Assembly: GCA_049299915.1 (NCBI GenBank) | Contig: JBAQYG010000012.1 | Location: 1 to 5,891 of the forward strand | Direction of reading: 5' to 3' | Origin: JAVHQB01 sp049299915 | Lineage (GTDB): Bacteria > Patescibacteriota > Minisyncoccia > UBA6257 > JAVHQB01 | Length of the DNA stretch: 5,891 bases | Shown: positions 1-5,891 of the stretch, piece after piece | How positions within the stretch are numbered: position 1 is the stretch's first letter | How the letters are laid out: every line of letters starts with the position of its first letter | Made by a program: the position numbers and the translations under genes | The notes under the pieces: model-generated | Databases searched by the model: none | Told to the model about the DNA's origin: nothing | The model's input: only the letters and a program-made list of their open reading frames with translations

Positions 1-456
1 GCTTTAGGTACTACCTATAGATACGAAGCCTTGGACGCTACCCATGAAGTACAGTTTCATCAAATGGAGGGCTTGATGATTGATAAAAATATTAATTTAG
101 GCAATTTGAAATATATTCTTGAGAAAACTTTAAGTTTTGTTTTCAATGAACCTAAAATAGAAATCCGTTTTCGTCCCAGTTTTTTCCCCTTTGTTACTCC
201 TGGGGTAGAAATGGATATGAGTTGTTTTAATTGTCATGGAGATGGTTGCAATATTTGTGGTCACACAGGCTGGATAGAAATTTGTGGAGCTGGTATGGTA
301 CACCCCAATGTTTTAGAGAACGTCGATATTGATCCAAAAGAGTGGCAAGGTTTTGCTTTTGGTTTGGGTTTAGAGAGAATTGCCATGCTGAAATATGGTA
401 TTAGCGATATTCGCCTTTTCCATAATCCAGATTTGCGCTTATTGAGACAATTTTAG
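1..456 (+). CDS. pheS: Phenylalanyl-tRNA synthetase alpha subunit, 3' part (5' end outside the window)
   Basis: This is the C-terminal 151 residues of the catalytic alpha subunit of the (alpha-beta)2 enzyme that charges tRNA-Phe with phenylalanine in the cytoplasm. The frame is open from base 1, so the N-terminal coiled coil and class II motif 1 lie upstream. Numbering from base 1, motif 2 is visible as YRYE (residues 6-9, Arg7), followed by FHQMEG (19-24). The phenylalanine-pocket segment FRPSFFPF is at 57-64, MVHPNVL at 99-105, and motif 3 GFAFGLGLERIAMLKYG at 117-133, with Arg126 as the motif Arg. Ala119 in FAFG matches the pocket alanine known in E. coli PheS. A four-Cys cluster CxxC-x4-CxxC (Cys75, 78, 83, 86) precedes TGW; similar clusters occur in other bacterial PheS. 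The gene ends with TAG, 39 bases before pheT. Identification is secure. Confidence 0.97.
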   Translation, partial: ALGTTYRYEALDATHEVQFHQMEGLMIDKNINLGNLKYILEKTLSFVFNEPKIEIRFRPSFFPFVTPGVEMDMSCFNCHGDGCNICGHTGWIEICGAGMVHPNVLENVDIDPKEWQGFAFGLGLERIAMLKYGISDIRLFHNPDLRLLRQF

Positions 457-495
457 TTTTTTAGAGTAATTCAGTTTTTATTTTAAAATAAGTTT

Positions 496-2613
496 ATGAA
501 ATTTTCTGCTGCTTGGTTAAAAGAAATCACTGGTCTTAAAAAAACTACCAAGGAATTAGCCACCCTTTTGACTTATCATTCTCTAGAAGCCAGGGACCTG
601 ACTAATACTGGTGATATTTTAGAAATAGATTTATTGTCTAATAGAGTAGGTGATGCTTCTAACCATTTTGGTTTGGCTCGAGAACTTTCAGCCATTACTA
701 ATCGAAAACTCAAACTGCCACCCATTGATTTGAAAACTGATTCTAAAATCAAGATTGGCAACTATCTTAAAGTAAAAATTCAAAATACTAAAAAGTGCCC
801 TCGCTATAATTGTCGCTTGATATTAGGAGTAACTGTAAAACCTTCACCTATTTGGATGCAAGAAAAATTGGTGACTTGCGGGTTAAGACCCATCAATAAC
901 ATTGTGGATGCTACCAATTATACTATGCTAGAACTTGGTCAGCCCTTGCACGCTTTCGATTATGATAGATTGGATAGCGATGCCAAAGGTGTTTCATCAG
1001 ATAAGGTTAAAAATATAATTATTAGAGATGCTAAAAGAGGGGAAATCATTACCACTTTAGATAATGATACTTATAAACTAGACGAAAGTATCCTTGTTAT
1101 AGCAGACAGCCATGAGCCTTTAGCTATTGCAGGTATTAAGGGTGGACAAAGAGCAGCTATAAGCAATTTTACTAAAAATATAGTAGTAGAAAGTGCTAAT
1201 TTTGATTATTGGGCAACTCACTTAACTAGTACAAGATTACAACTTAAAACTGACGCTTCTTGGAGATTTGAACATAAATTATCTCCCGAACTGACAGAAA
1301 TAGCTTTAAATAGAGTTTGTCATCTTATTCAAAAAATTGGAGGGGGAGCTATAGCTAAAGAAGCTATAGACGAAGGCACTTATAGAGATGGAGGGAAAAA
1401 TAAACCGCATGAAATTTTTATACCTTTTGAAAAAATCCCTCAAGTAATTGGCCAAGCAGTAGATATGGCAGAAGCAAAACGAAAATTGAACTTTCTAGGA
1501 TTCAAGATTAAAAATAGCAAAAAGAATAAGCTTTCCGGATGGTTGGTAACAATTCCTTACTATAGATTGGATATAAATGAACAGGAAGATATTATAGGTG
1601 AAATCGCAAGACTGATTGGTTACGAAACTCTCAAAAGCCAACAACCGCTTTCGCTTCTCACTATGCCAGAAATAAACGAAAGTCTTAATCTAGAAAATAG
1701 GGCTAAAGAATATTTTATTAGCCAAGGATTTTACGATATTTATACGTATTCTTTTATCAGTGCGAATGATTTTAATGATCTACCTTCTTCTTGGCAAAGT
1801 AAAACAATTAATTTACTTAATCCGGTAAGTCAGGAGGCAGCTTATTTGAAGCCTCTATCGCATATAAATTTAATAAAAGCCCTAAGAAATACAGAAAAAC
1901 AAATTAATGATTTTTTGACTATAGATAAATTATGGTTGATAGAAGCTGGTAAGACTTATGAAAAAAATAATAATCAGTTTAAAGAAATAAATTATTTAGC
2001 TGGAGCAATAGCTTCTTTAACTGAAAATTCGGAAGAACTTTTACAAGAAAGCAAAGGTATTTTATCTGATTGGTTAAAAACCGAAGGATTAAAAGTATCT
2101 TTTGTCCCGATGGTAGATGAACAATATAATGGGCTTAAAGCCTTGGACGAAAAAACGCTCTTAGGAATAGAAATTGGCGATAGACTAATAGGTTGGTTAA
2201 CTTTTCTTAAAGGAGAAGAAATTCTTAATTTTAATCAAATTAAGAATGCCATAGTGTTTCACATAGACCAGCAAGTCTTACTTGATACTGTCATTGCTCA
2301 TGCCGGTAACAATCAAATCAATTCTTTAACCAAATATCCAGCAGCCAAAAGAGATCTATCTATTTTAATTAAGAAAAATATCCCTATAATTGATATTGTA
2401 AATCTAATTAATAATAGTCAAGAAGGAATATTAGACGAAGTGGAAGTTTTTGATATATATGCAGGTAAAAATTTAGCCGAAGATAAAAAAAGCGTAGCTT
2501 TCCACCTACTCTTTAGACATAAAGATCGAACCCTTACTACCGAAGAAATTAATCAGGCTATGCAGAAAATTACTCAAGATTTAATCACTCAGTGGGGAGT
2601 AGAAATAAGATAA
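496..2613 (+). CDS. pheT: Phenylalanyl-tRNA synthetase beta subunit, short form without the EMAP/OB tRNA-binding domain
   Basis: This is the 705-residue beta subunit partner of PheS, which hydrolyses mischarged Tyr-tRNA-Phe and scaffolds the tetramer. The start MKFSAAWLKE matches the usual PheT N-terminus. E. coli PheT has about 795 residues. Here the B1 segment (1-35) runs straight into the segment around EIDLLSNRVGD (43-53), so the roughly 110-residue EMAP/OB domain is absent. The B3/B4 editing domain (about 100-280) is intact: LGQPLHAFD with His152, AIAGIKGG (210-217), Glu232, and KTDASWRFE (251-259) with Thr252 and Ala254. These match the editing residues known from E. coli and Thermus. 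A B5 domain (about 304-380), a catalytic-like B6/B7 core (about 395-600) and a C-terminal FDX-ACB anticodon-binding domain beginning near KYPAAKRDLSIL (613-624) follow. No Shine-Dalgarno sequence is visible before the ATG, so translation may depend on coupling to pheS. Residues are aligned from memory. Confidence 0.97.
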   Translation: MKFSAAWLKEITGLKKTTKELATLLTYHSLEARDLTNTGDILEIDLLSNRVGDASNHFGLARELSAITNRKLKLPPIDLKTDSKIKIGNYLKVKIQNTKKCPRYNCRLILGVTVKPSPIWMQEKLVTCGLRPINNIVDATNYTMLELGQPLHAFDYDRLDSDAKGVSSDKVKNIIIRDAKRGEIITTLDNDTYKLDESILVIADSHEPLAIAGIKGGQRAAISNFTKNIVVESANFDYWATHLTSTRLQLKTDASWRFEHKLSPELTEIALNRVCHLIQKIGGGAIAKEAIDEGTYRDGGKNKPHEIFIPFEKIPQVIGQAVDMAEAKRKLNFLGFKIKNSKKNKLSGWLVTIPYYRLDINEQEDIIGEIARLIGYETLKSQQPLSLLTMPEINESLNLENRAKEYFISQGFYDIYTYSFISANDFNDLPSSWQSKTINLLNPVSQEAAYLKPLSHINLIKALRNTEKQINDFLTIDKLWLIEAGKTYEKNNNQFKEINYLAGAIASLTENSEELLQESKGILSDWLKTEGLKVSFVPMVDEQYNGLKALDEKTLLGIEIGDRLIGWLTFLKGEEILNFNQIKNAIVFHIDQQVLLDTVIAHAGNNQINSLTKYPAAKRDLSILIKKNIPIIDIVNLINNSQEGILDEVEVFDIYAGKNLAEDKKSVAFHLLFRHKDRTLTTEEINQAMQKITQDLITQWGVEIR

Positions 2614-2645
2614 AACATTAACACTATTTAAATAATACTTCGTTT

Positions 2646-4685
2646 ATGCCAGATAAAAAAGTACCAGCTAAAGAGCCCCTTCAGTCTTATGAGGCAAAAG
2701 ATATCTATGTTCTAGAGGGCTTAGATCCTGTTCGAAAAAGACCAGGCATGTATATTGGCTCTACGGGAGTTGATGGAGTTCACCATCTAATTTGGGAAGT
2801 AGTGGACAACTCTTTAGATGAAGCCATGGCTGGTTTTTGTAAGAATATTATCGTGCGTATAATGGCAGACGACAAGATTAGTGTTTTGGATGATGGACGT
2901 GGTATTCCTGTCGATATCCATCCGCAGACTAAAAAATCCGCCCTTGAAACAGTTTTATGCACATTGCATGCTGGAGGAAAATTTGGAGGTAGTTCCTACA
3001 AAATTTCTGGTGGTCTTCATGGTGTAGGTGTTTCCGTGGTTAATGCTCTCTCTACTTATATGCGAGTAGAAGTTTGTCGAGAGGGCAAAAAATATATGCA
3101 AGAATACAATGCCGGTAAGCCCTTAGAAAAAGTTAAACCCATAGGCTCTTGTAATCAAACCGGTACTTATGTACTTTTCCAACCTGATCCCAAGATTTTT
3201 CCAGAAATTGTTTTTAATTTCAAAACGATAATAGATCATTTAAGAGAACAAGCCTATTTAACTCCAGGAGTAACCATTCGTATTCTAGACGAAAGACCAT
3301 CAGCAACTACGCCAACTTATACTTTTCATTTTGCTGACGGTTTAATAGCTTATTTAAAATATTTAACTTTTGAAAGCCAACCCCTTCATAATAATATTTT
3401 TTATATTCAAAAAGAAATCAACGATATAAACGTTGAAGTAGCTCTACGTTATCTTGATGAAATAGAAACCTACGAGTTAAGTTTTGCTAATAATATTCAT
3501 ACCCCAGAAGGTGGTATGCACTTAACTGGTTTTCGTTCAGCGCTCACAAGATCTTTAAATGATTATGCCAAAGAGAGTGGTATTTTAAAAGAGGGCAATT
3601 TAACTGGTGATGATGTCAGAGAGGGTCTGGCATCTATCATAAGTGTTAAATTAAGAGAGCCACAATTTGAAGGTCAAACAAAAGCTAAGCTAGGAAACCC
3701 AGAAGTAAGACAAGCCGTAGAAACAGTAGTGAATGATGCTTTAAAAGAATTTTTAGAGAAGAATAAAGACGATGCTAAAAGAATGATTGAAAAATGTCTT
3801 TTAGCTTCAAGAGCGAGATTAGCTGCTAAGAATGCTAGAGATAATGTTTTAAGAAAAGGAGCCTTAAGCGGGGCATCTCTTCCTGGTAAATTGGCAGATT
3901 GTACTAGTCGTAAACCAGAAGATTCGGAACTCTTTATAGTAGAGGGCGACTCCGCTGGTGGTAGCGCCAAGCAGGGACGTGATCGTTTTACTCAAGCTAT
4001 TTTGCCATTAAGAGGTAAGATTTTAAATGTGGAAAGAACTCGAGTAGATAAAATGATGGCAAATGAGGAAATTAGAGCCCTCATTATAGCCATAGGAACT
4101 TCTTTGGGTCAGGATTTTGATTTGAGTAAATTACGTTATCATAAGATCATTATCATGACCGATGCCGATGTTGACGGCGCCCATATTAGTACACTACTAC
4201 TGACATTGTTTTACAGATATTTCAGACCTCTTATAGAAAATGGTTTTGTTTATATAGCCCAACCACCACTTTATCGAATTCAATCTGGTAAAATATTCCA
4301 TTATGCTTATTCCGATGAAGAAAGAGATAAATTAATAACAGAAATAAGCAAGAATCTAAATATTGCCAAGAAAGACAAAATTAAAGAAGCCAAGAAAGAA
4401 AATAATGAAGAGGAAACAATTGATTCAGAAGAGAGTGAAGAAGGAGCGGAATTAAGTCAAATTAAAGGAATTTCTATTCAACGCTACAAAGGTTTAGGAG
4501 AAATGAACCCTCAACAATTATGGGAAACTACCATGAATCCTACCAACAGAATATTAAAAAGGGTTCAATTGGAGAACGAAGAAGAAACAGATAAATTATT
4601 CAATGTTTTGATGGGCGACGAAGTCTTGCCACGTAAAAAATTCATTCAGGCATACGCTAAAAACGTGAAAAATCTAGATATTTAA
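2646..4685 (+). CDS. gyrB: DNA gyrase subunit B (ATPase/TOPRIM subunit)
   Basis: This 679-residue subunit supplies the ATPase and the metal-binding TOPRIM domain of gyrase, which introduces negative supercoils together with GyrA (not in this window). The GHKL ATPase domain shows EVVDNS (Glu51 the general base, Asn55 binding Mg), DDGRGIP (82-88), HAGGKFGG (108-115), the lid GGLHGVG (122-128), and QTKAKL with Gln344 and Lys346. Numbering runs +9 relative to E. coli, so Arg145 falls at E. coli Arg136. The TOPRIM domain shows EGDSAGGSAKQGRDR (433-447, Glu433), PLRGKILNVER (454-464) and TDADVDG (505-511; Asp506, 508, 510). The tail has QRYKGLGEMNPQQLWETTM (612-630), where ETTM favours GyrB over ParE. 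A charged Lys/Glu-rich insert lies at about 575-605. The gene begins 32 bases after pheT with no clear promoter or Shine-Dalgarno sequence, so co-transcription with pheST is likely. Confidence 0.96.
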   Translation: MPDKKVPAKEPLQSYEAKDIYVLEGLDPVRKRPGMYIGSTGVDGVHHLIWEVVDNSLDEAMAGFCKNIIVRIMADDKISVLDDGRGIPVDIHPQTKKSALETVLCTLHAGGKFGGSSYKISGGLHGVGVSVVNALSTYMRVEVCREGKKYMQEYNAGKPLEKVKPIGSCNQTGTYVLFQPDPKIFPEIVFNFKTIIDHLREQAYLTPGVTIRILDERPSATTPTYTFHFADGLIAYLKYLTFESQPLHNNIFYIQKEINDINVEVALRYLDEIETYELSFANNIHTPEGGMHLTGFRSALTRSLNDYAKESGILKEGNLTGDDVREGLASIISVKLREPQFEGQTKAKLGNPEVRQAVETVVNDALKEFLEKNKDDAKRMIEKCLLASRARLAAKNARDNVLRKGALSGASLPGKLADCTSRKPEDSELFIVEGDSAGGSAKQGRDRFTQAILPLRGKILNVERTRVDKMMANEEIRALIIAIGTSLGQDFDLSKLRYHKIIIMTDADVDGAHISTLLLTLFYRYFRPLIENGFVYIAQPPLYRIQSGKIFHYAYSDEERDKLITEISKNLNIAKKDKIKEAKKENNEEETIDSEESEEGAELSQIKGISIQRYKGLGEMNPQQLWETTMNPTNRILKRVQLENEEETDKLFNVLMGDEVLPRKKFIQAYAKNVKNLDI

Positions 4686-4690
4686 TCTTT

Positions 4691-4719
4691 TTGACATTTA
4701 AGGGCACTTTTGTTATTAT
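4691..4719 (+). promoter_or_regulatory. Near-consensus sigma70 promoter for secE-nusG-rplK
   Basis: The -35 box is a perfect TTGACA at 4691-4696. A 17-base spacer (4697-4713) separates it from the -10 box TATTAT at 4714-4719, one base off TATAAT. The TG at 4711-4712 sits one base upstream of the -10 box and makes an extended -10 element. Transcription would start at about 4725-4726, giving a leader of about 35 bases before the secE ATG. The promoter sits just past the gyrB stop and faces secE, so it should drive the secE-nusG-rplK unit apart from pheST-gyrB. The match to the E. coli consensus is direct; activity in this organism is inferred. Confidence 0.8.
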
Positions 4720-4731
4720 AGGTCAGTGCCC
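4702..4731. repeat. 7-bp inverted repeat centred on the -10 box (operator candidate)
   Basis: GGGCACT (4702-4708) and AGTGCCC (4725-4731) are perfect inverted copies separated by 16 bases. The centre of symmetry, 4716.5, is also the centre of the -10 hexamer. The left arm lies in the promoter spacer and the right arm covers the expected transcription start. The arms are GC-rich in an AT-rich gap. A dimeric repressor could bind here, but no regulator is encoded nearby and the binding role is inference. Confidence 0.5.
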
Positions 4732-4744
4732 ACCAGGGCATTTT
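4727..4744 (+). promoter_or_regulatory. Leader hairpin with short T-run (gyrB terminator or secE leader structure)
   Basis: TGCCC (4727-4731) and GGGCA (4736-4740) form a perfect 5-bp stem with an ACCA loop, followed by TTTT (4741-4744). It could be a weak intrinsic terminator for transcripts leaving gyrB, or a structure at the very 5' end of the secE mRNA. The stem and T-run are both short for an efficient terminator. Because it lies downstream of the predicted promoter start, it would also act on secE transcripts if it terminates at all. Confidence 0.4.
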
Positions 4745-4760
4745 AAAATAGGCTAACAAT

Positions 4761-4949
4761 ATGGTAAATGTTTTTTCTGCAATTAAAAATTATTTAGTTG
4801 AATCTAGACAAGAATTAAGAAAAGTAACTTGGCCCGATAGGGCTTCTTTAACGAAGACTTTTTTCCAAGTACTTTTGATTATTATCATTTTTGCCCTAGT
4901 TCTACTTGTAGTAGATAAATTGTTAAGCTGGGGAATAAGCTTTCTCTAA
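4761..4949 (+). CDS. secE: Preprotein translocase subunit SecE, short single-helix form
   Basis: This 62-residue inner-membrane protein clamps SecY in the SecYEG export channel. It has the short one-helix architecture common in bacteria, unlike the three-helix E. coli form of about 127 residues. An amphipathic cytoplasmic helix (about 5-20) leads into the conserved ELRKVTWPDR (18-27). One transmembrane segment follows at about 33-56, rich in Ile, Leu and Val. The ATG has only a weak AGG (4750-4752) eight bases upstream. Gene order secE-nusG-rplK is the conserved bacterial order and supports the call. The rpmG gene and tRNA-Trp often found just upstream of secE are absent here. The stop lies 4 bases before nusG, so the two are surely co-transcribed and may be translationally coupled. 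Confidence 0.95.
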   Translation: MVNVFSAIKNYLVESRQELRKVTWPDRASLTKTFFQVLLIIIIFALVLLVVDKLLSWGISFL

Positions 4950-4953
4950 AGAT

Positions 4954-5499
4954 ATGGCAAAACAGCAAATTAATTTAGGCCGCAACTGGTATGTTATCCG
5001 AACATATTCCGGTTACGAAGATGCCGTTACTAAAAGCCTAGAGCAGAGGATTATGGCTTTGGATATGCAGGACAAAATTTTTAAAGTCCTGGTTCCTAAA
5101 GTAAAGAAAATAAAATTAAAGAATGGTAAAAGAGAGGTTATCGAAGAAAAACTTTATCCAGGCTATATTCTTGTAGACATGATTGTGACTGATGAATCTT
5201 GGTATGTAGTTAGAAATACTCCCAAGGTAACAGGATTTATAGGAACCGAAACTACTCCTATTCCTGTATCCCCAGAAGAAATGGGTATTATCACTAAAAA
5301 TATTGGAGAATTAGAGCCTCGTTATAAGATCAGTTATTTGCCTGGTGATATAGTAAAAATCACTGAAGGACCATTCAAAGATTTTGAAGGAAAAGTAACT
5401 GGAGTAGATGAAGAAAAGGGTAGAGTCAAAGTTATTGTCACTCTTTTCAACAGAGAAACACCCTTAGACTTAGATTTTCTTGAAGTCAAAAAAAACTAA
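4954..5499 (+). CDS. nusG: Transcription termination/antitermination factor NusG
   Basis: This 181-residue protein (the same length as E. coli NusG) binds RNA polymerase through its NGN domain and suppresses or modulates pausing. Its KOW domain contacts Rho or ribosomal protein S10 to couple transcription to translation. The NGN domain begins at NWYVIRTYSGYEDAV (11-25) and contains YPGYILVDM (68-76) and WYVVRNTPKVTGFIG (83-97). The KOW domain starts at GDIVKITEGPFKDFEGKV (131-148) and ends with LFNRETPLDLDF (164-175). Phe165 falls at the position of E. coli Phe165, which is important for S10 and Rho contact. No extra domain is inserted between the two, unlike some lineages. The ATG follows the secE stop after only AGAT, with no clear Shine-Dalgarno sequence, so reinitiation after secE is likely. 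The gene ends in an A-rich run before TAA. Confidence 0.97.
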   Translation: MAKQQINLGRNWYVIRTYSGYEDAVTKSLEQRIMALDMQDKIFKVLVPKVKKIKLKNGKREVIEEKLYPGYILVDMIVTDESWYVVRNTPKVTGFIGTETTPIPVSPEEMGIITKNIGELEPRYKISYLPGDIVKITEGPFKDFEGKVTGVDEEKGRVKVIVTLFNRETPLDLDFLEVKKN

Positions 5500-5529
5500 A
5501 AACATTATACTTAAAAGTTTAATTTTATT

Positions 5530-5891
5530 ATGGCAAAAGCAATTAAAGCGGTACTCAAATTACAAATCGCAGCTGGGAAAGCTACTCCTACTCCTCCTGT
5601 AGGTCCTGCTTTAGGACAACACGGAGTTAATATTCAAGATTTTTGCTCTAAATTTAATGCGGCTACTGCCGATAAACCAGGAGAAATAGTTCCAGTTGAA
5701 ATTACTATCTATCAAGATAGAACTTTTGATTTGGTTTATCATATTTCTCCAGTCTCTGACTTGTTACGTAGAGCTGCTGGCATTGAAAAAGGGTCAGGAA
5801 ATCCTTTAAAAGTAAAAGTAGGTAAAGTTACTCGTGCTCAATTAGAAGAAATTGCCAATAAGAAAATGCCAGACCTCAATGCCAATAGTGT
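5530..5891 (+). CDS. rplK: 50S ribosomal protein L11 (uL11), 5' part, cut by the window end
   Basis: The first 120 codons plus two bases of L11 are present; the family is usually about 141 residues, so about 20 are missing at the edge. L11 binds 23S rRNA at the GTPase-associated centre and takes part in factor binding and the stringent response. The N-terminal domain shows AGKATPTPPVGPALGQHGVN (15-34), with Pro22, Pro23 and Pro26 of the thiostrepton/factor-facing loop intact. The C-terminal rRNA-binding domain shows AAGIEKGSGNP (82-92), VGKVTRAQL (97-105) and KMPDLNA (112-118). At the inter-domain linker the usual PP is Ser73-Pro74. ATG at 5530 gives the standard MAK start, 30 bases after nusG. 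The AT-rich gap shows no Shine-Dalgarno sequence and no obvious L1-binding leader. It most likely continues the secE-nusG transcript, with rplA expected next. Confidence 0.97.
   Translation, partial: MAKAIKAVLKLQIAAGKATPTPPVGPALGQHGVNIQDFCSKFNAATADKPGEIVPVEITIYQDRTFDLVYHISPVSDLLRRAAGIEKGSGNPLKVKVGKVTRAQLEEIANKKMPDLNANS

Noticed and set aside
461..489. Possible promoter before pheT (TAAAAT at 484-489)
   Set aside because: The -10-like box is only 6 bases from the ATG and the -35 position reads TTAGAG. The match is expected by chance in such AT-rich DNA, and pheT is better explained as co-transcribed with pheS.
480..490. ATTTTAAAATA occurs before both pheT (480-490) and secE (4740-4750)
   Set aside because: A pure A/T palindrome shared between two AT-rich gaps is likely chance, and it lies at different distances from the two starts (5 and 10 bases).
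576..761. 61-codon open frame on the - strand opposite pheT
   Set aside because: It lies entirely inside conserved pheT coding sequence, with no start signal or recognisable product. The same holds for the 60-codon frame at 2780-2962 opposite gyrB.
1347..1369. Direct repeat AGCTATAG inside pheT (1347-1354 and 1362-1369)
   Set aside because: It is only 8 bases, codes for similar Ala-Ile residues in a normal helix region, and shows no flanking duplication or mobile-element feature.
3674..3970. 98-codon open frame on the - strand opposite gyrB
   Set aside because: It lies wholly inside the conserved TOPRIM-flanking part of gyrB, its translation resembles no family I know, and it is an antisense shadow of real coding sequence.
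5488..5495. Run of eight A at the end of nusG as a slippery site
   Set aside because: It encodes a normal Lys-Lys-Asn tail just before TAA, the protein is already the standard length, and no downstream extension in another frame resembles a domain.
5480..5511. Possible promoter before rplK (TTGAAG at 5480-5485, TATACT at 5506-5511)
   Set aside because: The spacing of 20 bases is poor and the boxes fall in the nusG end and an AT-rich gap; read-through from the secE promoter is the simpler explanation.

Overview
The window holds six housekeeping genes, all on the + strand and tightly packed. In order they are the 3' part of pheS, a complete pheT, a complete gyrB, a complete secE, a complete nusG, and the 5' part of rplK. 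I see no mobile element, CRISPR array, tRNA, rRNA or unrecognised gene. No stretch of more than about 75 bases lacks coding sequence, and the open frames on the - strand are antisense shadows of pheT and gyrB.

The DNA is AT-rich, with many A/T-ending codons and AGA used often for Arg. The genes use the standard code, with no in-frame TGA; four genes stop with TAA and one with TAG. The proteins are compact: PheT lacks its N-terminal tRNA-binding (EMAP/OB) domain and SecE is the short one-helix form. Most starts have no visible Shine-Dalgarno sequence. Together with the unusual gene neighbourhood, this suggests a small-genome bacterium, most plausibly of the Candidate Phyla Radiation (Patescibacteria, perhaps a Parcubacteria-type lineage). 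That assignment is an inference from general features and not a database result.

Region by region: bases 1-2613 encode the two subunits of phenylalanyl-tRNA synthetase. gyrB (2646-4685) follows after only 32 bases and is probably read from the same transcript. The 75-base gap at 4686-4760 is the main regulatory region. It has a near-consensus sigma70 promoter (TTGACA, 17-base spacer, extended -10 TGT-TATTAT). A 7+7 inverted repeat is centred exactly on the -10 box, and a short GC-rich hairpin sits in the leader. This promoter should drive secE-nusG-rplK, the start of the conserved secretion/transcription/ribosome cluster that usually continues into rplA and rplJL-rpoBC.

The genes together cover tRNA charging, DNA supercoiling, protein export, transcription elongation and the ribosomal GTPase centre. 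I find no new biological system here. The points most worth a second look are the promoter/inverted-repeat arrangement, the PheT domain loss, the charged insert in GyrB, the pheT-gyrB-secE gene order and the SD-poor starts.
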